Assembly (NCBI RefSeq): GCF_001704415.2
Contig: NC_030811.1
Span: 76,402,069-76,466,068 of the forward strand
DNA length: 64,000 bases
From: Capra hircus
Lineage: Eukaryota; Chordata; Mammalia; Artiodactyla; Bovidae
Direction of reading: 5' to 3'
Shown: piece by piece, positions 51,701 through 60,700 of the stretch
Layout: every line of letters starts with the position of its first letter
How positions within the stretch are numbered: the first letter of the stretch is position 1
Notes under the pieces: generated by a model
Told to the model about the DNA's origin: nothing
The model's input: only the letters and a program-made list of their open reading frames with translations
The model's database searches: none
Translations under genes and position numbers: made by a program

Positions 51701-54700
51701 TAACCTCTGAGCCACCAGGGAAACCTAAGAGTAACTATAAATCTGAAGTTTCACTTTGCAACATGAAAGACAGCTCACTAGGTCCACTGGCTAATTTGGG
51801 GTTTTTCCTCTAAACTTGAAAGCATAATAAAAGAACAGAACTTTTCAAGTCCCTGTTTTACAGCCTACAGCCTTTCTAAAGACGAGGGAAATTTTTGACA
51901 AAATATATTACATGGTATCTTTTCATAATGCCAAATTAGAATAGATCTCATCAACTTTTAGAAAAATTTATCTTTTTTTTTTTTTTTTGGCCACACTGCA
52001 GCATACAGGATCTTAGTAATCCAACCAGGAATTGCAGCTGTGCCCCTTGCAGTGGAAGCTTGGCGTTCTAACCACTGGACCACCCAGAGAGTCCCTAGAC
52101 TTGGTTAACTTTTAGAACTGTTTGTAGTCATTTCCCTCTGAGAAAAACAAAGGATTAACTATATACCGTTCTTCACAGCAAGGCTTCCCCAGTGGCTCAG
52201 AGGTAAAGAATCTGCCTGCAATGCAGAAGACCCAGGTTTGATCCCTGGGTAGGGAAGATCTTCTGGAGGAGGAAATGGCAACTCACTCCAGCATTCTTGC
52301 CAGAGAAAAAGCCCATGGGCAAAGGAGCGTCTTGGGCTACATACAGGCCATGAGGTAGCAAAGAGTCGAACAACGAGCAAATAAGCACATACACACACAC
52401 GCATTCTTCACTGCAATAAACTCAAAACTGTAAAATAGAAAGCAAAGCAAAATTCAGCTATGAGAAGAATATAGAACTTATTTCTGCTGATTTGTGAAAC
52501 TGTGTACATCAAAAAGGATACTTTGTGTACTGGAGTTGTGGAGAAGCAATGATGAGTTTTCACACAGATAATGGAAAAGCAAATACTCAATGCCTCAAAA
52601 TAAGGGGAAACTACAGATTTGGTGTCCCCTGAGTCTCCAGAGGTGACCAGGGCTCACTGGCTTAAGGCTGTGACTTAAACTGATGACCAGTTCTAAACCT
52701 TTGTCTTGTCTCTGTGAGGCAATCACGATTTTAAAAGTTCCATTCAGGTGGTTGTTTTTCTTTCGAATTTGAGGCAACCCTGGAGCAAGGCCTACAAGTG
52801 AGAATATACGTAAGACAGGCTTCAGACACAGCTCTACAAAAGCATGCAACGATTTTGGAGATTTCGTTTTGTTTGCTTTATGAGTAGGAATCTATATAGA
52901 CTATATTAGGAAAATAATTATTTTTGTAAATATTGAGCTAGATTGTGATCATTAATATTCATTGATGGAAGGTACATACTATAGGCATGTGGACGTGGAC
53001 AGTGTGTAATTATCCAGTGAACTATCTGGAAGGTACAATCATGCCAGTGGGGAACTCTACAAGGGCCCCAGATTGAGATCCGGACTCCGCTCACTACTGT
53101 CCTGAAGGAGTTTCTTCACGAAGGCTGCACAGGTAGAGGGAAAATGTACTACTGGAAATCACCACGGTTGTTTCGAAAAGAAAAAGGAAATAGATCACAG
53201 GGTAGGACCAAATTTTGTGGACAATGAATAGTGTTTCTCTAAAGGAGAGCAGAATGGAGAGAGGGTGAAGGTAGGGATTTGCCATGGGTGGAGGCTTGGA
53301 GGAGTTTCTTTCTTCAGAGGCCTGAGCATGCGAGCAGGGAGCAGGGCTTGGAACTGGATGGACCAAGATGAGTGTGGGTCTACTTCACATGGGTGGGGAT
53401 GCAATCATGCACCTTGCATTTTTAATTTTTTTAATTAAGATAAAATGCACATAACAACATTCACTATTCACAGTTTTCAGTATTAATAATACAATTCAGT
53501 ATTTTTAAAATATATTCAGAGTGTTATGCAACTATATATTTGTAAAACCTTTTTCCTTCCTACACTCTGATTACCCATCCTTCAATAACATCATCACAGC
53601 CCTGGATAAAAATGGTAAAGAAACCAAAAGAACATGCCAGAAAAGGGAAGTGTCCCACAGTCACCCCTGCACTGAGGACAGTGTAAATAAACAGAGTGGA
53701 TTCCTGGGGGAGGGAATGTAGCTTAGCAGTTCCAAGCCAGGCCCTGTCTGGCAGCAAGCAGCGGCCCGGAGAGAAGCCAGGAGTGGTGGTGAAATGCACA
53801 ACTGGAAGGACTGGCTGACAGTGGACAAGCAGGCATGTGCGAGACAGCTCGTTCTCCCAACACATACTGCCAGAGGGAGACCCAAGGTCAGAGGCTGAGA
53901 ACAGGTAGGGCAGGGGGAGGCTACACAAGGTAATTGTTCACGCAACCCAGCAGGAACAAGGGTAATCGATTCTTATTCTCAGTGATAGTTACATTCCATC
54001 TGTGCCTGCATCAGTGCTTAATCGTTTTTAATTCTTTTTTGACTCCATGGACTGTAGTCCGCCAGGGCTCCTCTGTCCATGGGATTCTCCAGGCAAGAAT
54101 ACTGGAGTGGGTAGCCATGCCCTTCTCCAGGGGATCTTCCCAACCCAGGGATCAAGCTCGACTCTCCTGCATTGCAGACAGATTCTTCACTTTCTAAGCT
54201 ACCATGGAAGCCCTATGTTCCATAAGGTCACCACAAACACTGAACTCTGAACCACTGTTCCCAAGGGAAATAGTGATAAAAGCTCCTATGAACCTCTAGC
54301 TACAATATTTTTGTCAACAAAACAAAACAAAACTTGGTCTGTGTCCCTATTTAAAGACATTGTGGGACTTCCCTGGTGGTCCAGTGGCCATGACTCCACG
54401 CTCCCACTGTAGGGGGACCAGGTTTGATCCCTGGTCAGGGAACCAGGTCCCACATGTCGCAACTAAGAGTGTGCACACTAAAAAGATTCCGTATTCTGCA
54501 TCAATGATCAAAAGATCTGGTGTGCCACAACTAAAGATACTGTTGATTCGCTAGCAATGAACTCAGTCAGCTGCACTATAATGCCTAAATGAAGTTTCTC
54601 TAATGAACACACATATTTCTCTGTAAAGTATATAGCAGCCTTTTTGCACTTAGAAACATGAAACACTACTTCAGCAATTCACTTGGAGGACATGTTAGAC

Positions 54701-57700
54701 ACGAAATCAACTGCCAAAGAGTGTGAAAAACATGGCATTAAGTTGACTATGAAAACAATGTTTGTTTATAGTCTGAGAACTGAATCTGAAAGGCAGGGTC
54801 ACCTTGTTCTGCCTCAGCTGGGAACATGTACATTGGGTGACAAATTTTCACATGTCTACCAACGACTGATCTGGGGGCTACAAATGAATTTTAGTGGGTA
54901 GCAGAATTTGCAAATTCTATGTGCAAGTAATGAGGACTGACTATATCTAAGTCTATTTGTGTTATACACACAGTGCTTCTGCATCAGTGCATGGAGTTGA
55001 GAAATTCAGGGATTAATTATGTCATTTAAACACAGGCGTTTAACCTGTCTACTCTATGAAACATTAGATAAGCCATTTTCAAAGTTCCTTTCAATGTGTT
55101 TTGATATTCAATATTTTATCATGTAAAAACATCTATTATATCAAATAACCATGATGTAATAGAAACAGAGAGCTAGGTTTGAATTTTGATTTCCATGTTT
55201 GTGAGGGAAGAGGTATTCATTCCAGCCATACCCATTCACTGGATTATTCTGAGGATTAAATCTGATAATGTGTTTGAAAACACTTTAACCCCACTGTCTC
55301 TAGGTTTCATGCCTTTTGATTAAAGAGATAAGTGATAAAGATATGCTCACTTACCTGTACCCAAATATAGCTATCCACTGCTTTTAGAACCTTCACATTG
55401 TTAATGGGGTGGATCTCGACCAACAAAGTTAAGCACTTTGATCCTGTAAAGTAAAGGATGCTTTTAATAGTAGCAAAGTCCAGAATATTACACATTACTC
55501 TTCCACATAGGCCTGAACTTTGAAAATGTAAAATGCATTACTTACTGTATTAGTTACTCCACAAACAAAAGCAGTTATCTTAAAACTGAGACTTCTTAAA
55601 ACCACTAATAGATACAGAAAACATTATGAAGGAGAAGTCAATGTACATGGAGTGAGAAACAGGTTCCCACCCATTTCTCAGCTATTTTTACCATCACTTC
55701 ACAGGCCCTCTCAGCTTTTAAGTCTAAACAAATACATCTCAGTTCAGAGTCACTACAATTCTGTAGCACAACTGCAAATACTGTTTGTGTGGAAAATATA
55801 AAGATTTCTGATGAATGAATGTGTCAGGGTTGACAGCAACTAGGACAGGGACTGGGCTTCTCTCAGGAAGGCTGGAGCTGCATGGATAAAGACTCACTTA
55901 TTTCCTTACTGTCACATCTGAGCAAATGTCATTAAAGACAGTAATTAGAAGGAAGTTTTGGACACAGGCTAGAATGGGGTTACCACAGATATTCAAATTT
56001 AGACCAAGAGTTCCTCCTCAGAAAAGGAGTTGCCTTATATTTGAGTTCTTATAACAGCTCTAATATTCACATGTGCTTCCTCAATGACTTTACTTTGAGT
56101 AATAATTTACAATTTGGGGATGGTGCAGCAGCCTGGAATGGAATCAATGCCAGTTTTCACTACTTAAGAAAGCAACCTAACAGTATTGCTTTATGTCAAG
56201 AAAAAAAATGTAAAGAATATAAAATATTTTCTGGGATATTGCCTCACATTTTCTTTTAATGTTCTTTAAAACTCTCTAAATGCTAGTTCTCTAAAACTCT
56301 CCTTTTAGAGTTTACTGAAAGCAAAACAGTGAGTAAGTTATTATGTGGAATCACAAATACACAACAACAAAAAAAAATCAAAAGCAAATGTTGTTTGGTT
56401 GATGGTACTTAAAATAAAAATTCCAGTGACAGGTCATTCACGATTCAAAAGGGCTATATACTTCTAATAACTGAGACAAGGTAAAGTGAGATGCTTTGGG
56501 AGTCTGCTTGATGACTCAAAAAATGGCTCTAAGAATAAGAAATATTGATGTCAAAGATATTTGTGAAGAAAAATAGACTGTGAAATGTGGGAATGACAAA
56601 AAGAAAAAAGCTATTTTCCTTATTGTCTTAAGTGTATATAACTCGGAGAAGGCGATGGCACCCCACTCCAGTACTCTTGCCTGGAAAATCCCATGGATGG
56701 AGGAACCTGGTAGGCTGCAGTCCATGGGGTTGCGAAGAGTCAGACACAACTGAGCGACTTCACTTTCACTTTTCACTTTCATGCATTGGAGAAGGAAATG
56801 GCAACCCACTCCAGTGTTTTTGCCTGGAGAATCCCAGGGACGGGGGAGCCTGGTGGGCTGCCGTCTATGGGGTCGCACAGAGTTGGACACGACTGAAGCG
56901 ACTTAGCAGCAGCAAGTGTATATAACTAATTTAATACAGTAAATAGCACAAGTTGATATTTGACTATTTCATCTCTTGCCCAAAAAGTTTATATATTCCA
57001 ACTAGGGGAAAAATCTTTTTAGGGGGCAGGCAGGGGAATCTTCTCATTGGAAAAATAACAAATCACCTGTATTCAGCTTTTTTGTCAATGAATCTGTTCC
57101 CAAGTAAGATTATCAGCTAAATTTACTTACCTTTAAAATGCTAGGTTTATCGAGGGCAGGGCAGAATTCATCTTCCTACACTAATTTTTCATTTCTTTAG
57201 GGCAGCCCAGATACTTAATATAAGTAGCTTAATGAAAAGAGTAATTGGACAAACAGAAATGTCTCTCAATAACATACCATGTGCCTTCATAGTGTAATGG
57301 GAAGCACTCTGGAATAGGATTCTAGAGATATCAATTCTAGTTTAAAATCTGTCACTAACCTGATATTTATACTTCAATAAATCACGAAGATTTCCTAGGC
57401 CTTGGTGCTTTGTTTTTAGTTCATTTTTGCTTTTTTTTTTTTGCCACACTGAGTACAGCTTGCAGGATCTTAGTTTCCCAACCAGGGAATGAACTCAGGC
57501 CCCAGCAGTCAAAGAGCCAAGTCCTAACCACTGGACTGCCAGGGAACTGCCAATGTTTTGTTATTTAAAAAACAAAGTGAAGAACTACAGAATCAGATTA
57601 TTTCTACAATCACTTTCAGCCCTGAAATCCACAGTGATTCCATTAAGTGCTTAAAGTTGTCTTAAGAATTCAGAGAAACCAGGTATCAATGGAGCCTGGG

Positions 57701-60700
57701 AGTACATCACTGAAAGGCAAGACAGACCCAGCAGGTCACCGAGGCTGTAGGGAGTAGGGCAGCAGGACCAAAAGGGACAGCATGGATGGACCTCAAGGCA
57801 TTATGCTAAGTGAAGTAAGTCATATTAAGAATGAAATAATGCCATTTGCAGCAGCATGGATGGACCTAATGAAGTTAAGTCAGAGAAAGACAAATATCAA
57901 GATATCATTTATATGTGGAATCTAAAGAATAATATATACCAATGAACTTATTTACATAACAGAAACAGACTCACAGACATAGAACACAAACTTTACCAAA
58001 GGGGAAAGGTTAGGGAAGGATAAATTAGGAGCTGGGATTAACAGATACACACTACTATGTATAAAATAGATAACAAATTCTTAGTGTTGAGCACAGGGAA
58101 CTATATTCAATACCTTGTAATAACTCATAATAGAAAAGAATCTGAAAAAAGAAATACGTATGTGTGTAACTGAATCACTTTCCTGTACACCAGAAACTAA
58201 CACAATATAGTAAATCAACTAAAATAAAAGACAAATACCAAATGATCTCTTTTATGCGTGGAATCTAAAAACCAAATCAAACCAAAACCAAAACCAAAAC
58301 CAGGTTTATAGATACAGAGAACAGATTGGTGGTTGCAGGAGGCAGAGGGTAGGAAGTAAGAGGAGAAATGAGTGAATATTTTTGCTTTGTTTAAACTGAA
58401 TTTAAATTTAAAAAAAAGAAAAAAAAGCACAAGGACAGGCATGGCACAGGGAGGGTGAAGAGTCAGAAAAAGAAAGAACCTGGTCTGATGCAGGTAAAGG
58501 TACATATTGTGAAATAGTGAAAAGGTTGGAAGAGTGATGGTTCAGTCAAGTCTGGTTGTTTAAAAGCTCTGGTTATTAGAACTTTGGAATCGAAGCAGCT
58601 CCATGGAGCATCTGCAGCACTTAACTGACTACAAAGGCTCCTGGGGTCCGGGAGCAGCAGTGGGGCTCACGACACTGCCCACAGGGGCCTGCTATGCCTT
58701 AGGGAAAATACCTCCAGGAAGGGTGAGGGGGCAGCTGGGCCTGGCTTCCTAGAGAAAACCATTTCCCGAATAAAACAAGTTTGCGTGGCCTCGGCCAAGA
58801 AGAGAAGCACTGCTGACAAAAATTTTGTCATAAAGTTTGTAGACCAAGGAACTCTACCTTGCTTATTTGAGATACATTATAGTCTGTCTCACTTAGGCAA
58901 TGGAAAAATCTCATGATAAGCAACAGAATGTTAACACCTTGAGGCAAACTACTTTTTATAATCAACTGGCTTATCAAGTTATTCACAAACGAAAAAATCA
59001 GCCTTCAGCAAAAGGCAAAATATTTGCATAATATTTGTTCAAAGGACTAATCATTAAAACAGATCCTATAGTATTTTCTGGTCACAAAATTTCTGAAATT
59101 GTAGCTGAACAAAAGGCCTCCTAAGGGCGTCCATGATCTGTCCGCAACTCACGTTCATTTCCTGCTGGCCTTATTTCCCACCACTCTGCCCTTGTTCACT
59201 CCAGTCCAGCCTCACTGACCTCACTATCGTGGAACAGCTAGAGAGTCTACCAAGCACTCTGGCCTCAGGGCCTTCATGCTGGCTGTTCCTTCTGCCAGAA
59301 ATGTGCTTCCCCATGCTGCTGCTGCTTAGTTGCTTCAGTGGTGTCTGACTCTGTGTGACCCTATGGAAAGGCAGCCTGCCAGGCTCCTCTGTCCATGGGA
59401 TTCTCTAGGCAAGAGTAGGTTGCCATACCCTCCTCCAGGGGATCTTCCTGACCCAGGGATCAAACCTGGGTCTCTTGCATTGCATAGACGCATGCTTGCT
59501 GCCCCCCTCCTTTCAGGTCTCTGTTTAAAAACTCCTTTAATCGAGTTTCCTAGGATCATCCCTCAAACTATCTGGGCTCAAATACTAACCTCTTCCCGAC
59601 CTTTGGTACCAGCTTCTTTCTGCCTATAGCACCTGTTTAGTCTGCAGGTGCTAACTGCCTTTTTTAATATTTCTGTTATTCACTGTTATACTATTTTCTG
59701 TACTTTCTTGTTTACTTGGAAAAAATGCAAAGAACATGCCTGACATGACCTTTGCCTTTTTATTCTGAGATACAGCTATTTGTAAATATGCTTGCAGTTT
59801 GACTTAGTAGTTCAATAAATCTTCATCTATCAACAAGTACTGAAAAGTATAATTTCATTACCTGGTTGAAGCTCATTACTCCTTCCTTCTTTAGCAGCTT
59901 GAACTAAACTTGTAGCTAATGGAAAAAGGAAAAAAAAAAAATCCATTAGCAAATGATCTATGCAGTGGCTTGTTAAAGTTTACCAGATAATACCCAGAAT
60001 AAGTGAGGGCTCAAAGGATCTGTCAGTGGGTGACTAAAGTAAAATACAAAGCACTCTTTATTGTAGGTAGACTCTACAGATTCTTTATTTCAAATCTTAT
60101 CTCGAAAGTACATCTTTTCCCAGAATAATCAACTATTGTAAAACTTCAATACTTTGAAACTCAAAAAATATAGCTTCGTTCTCGACTTGTAGCAATAAAA
60201 GAGTTCAACTTACCCAGCAAAGTTTTCTCCCTGTTGACTGAGCAACTGACAACTTGCAAATCTTTCTCAAATGTATAGAGATGCTATTAAAACAGAAGCA
60301 TTTTTTAATTTGGAGTTTCATGTTAAATAACAATTTTATGAATGCAAATCCCCACTCAGCTCTTTAGCAAGTATCACTGTGGCAGGCATTTTATTAAAGG
60401 ACCACCAATGAACCAGTTTAACTATACGGAGAAGTTTCAGATTATGTTTTAAGAAAAAAGTTTGCTATTGTAGGCCATGTTTGGCACTGAAATTTAACCA
60501 TTAGACAACACGGTGTAGTAGTTAAAAGCACAGACCTTGAAGCCAAGCTAGACCCAGGCTCAAATCCTAATTCTGTCACTTGCTAGCTGTGTGACTTTGG
60601 ATGAGTTACTCAACCATTCTATCCTCCCATCAGCAAAATAGGAATCATGTTACTACCCATCTTGGGAGATCCTTAGAAGTGCTGAGTTAAATAATCCATG

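Larger units (their letters stand above)
50748..55354. other. GSAP: GSAP intron, 4.6 kb, with five SINEs
   Basis: SINEs at 51.5, 52.0, 52.2, 54.0 and 54.4 kb. The stretches 50748-51510, 52420-54030 and 54545-55354 show nothing recognisable. Confidence 0.55.
55444..59861. other. GSAP: GSAP intron, 4.4 kb
   Basis: Holds a recent Bov-A2, a CHR SINE, two L1 3' ends and an L2 split by a SINE. 55444-56620, 56930-57420 and 58430-59100 look unique. Confidence 0.55.
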
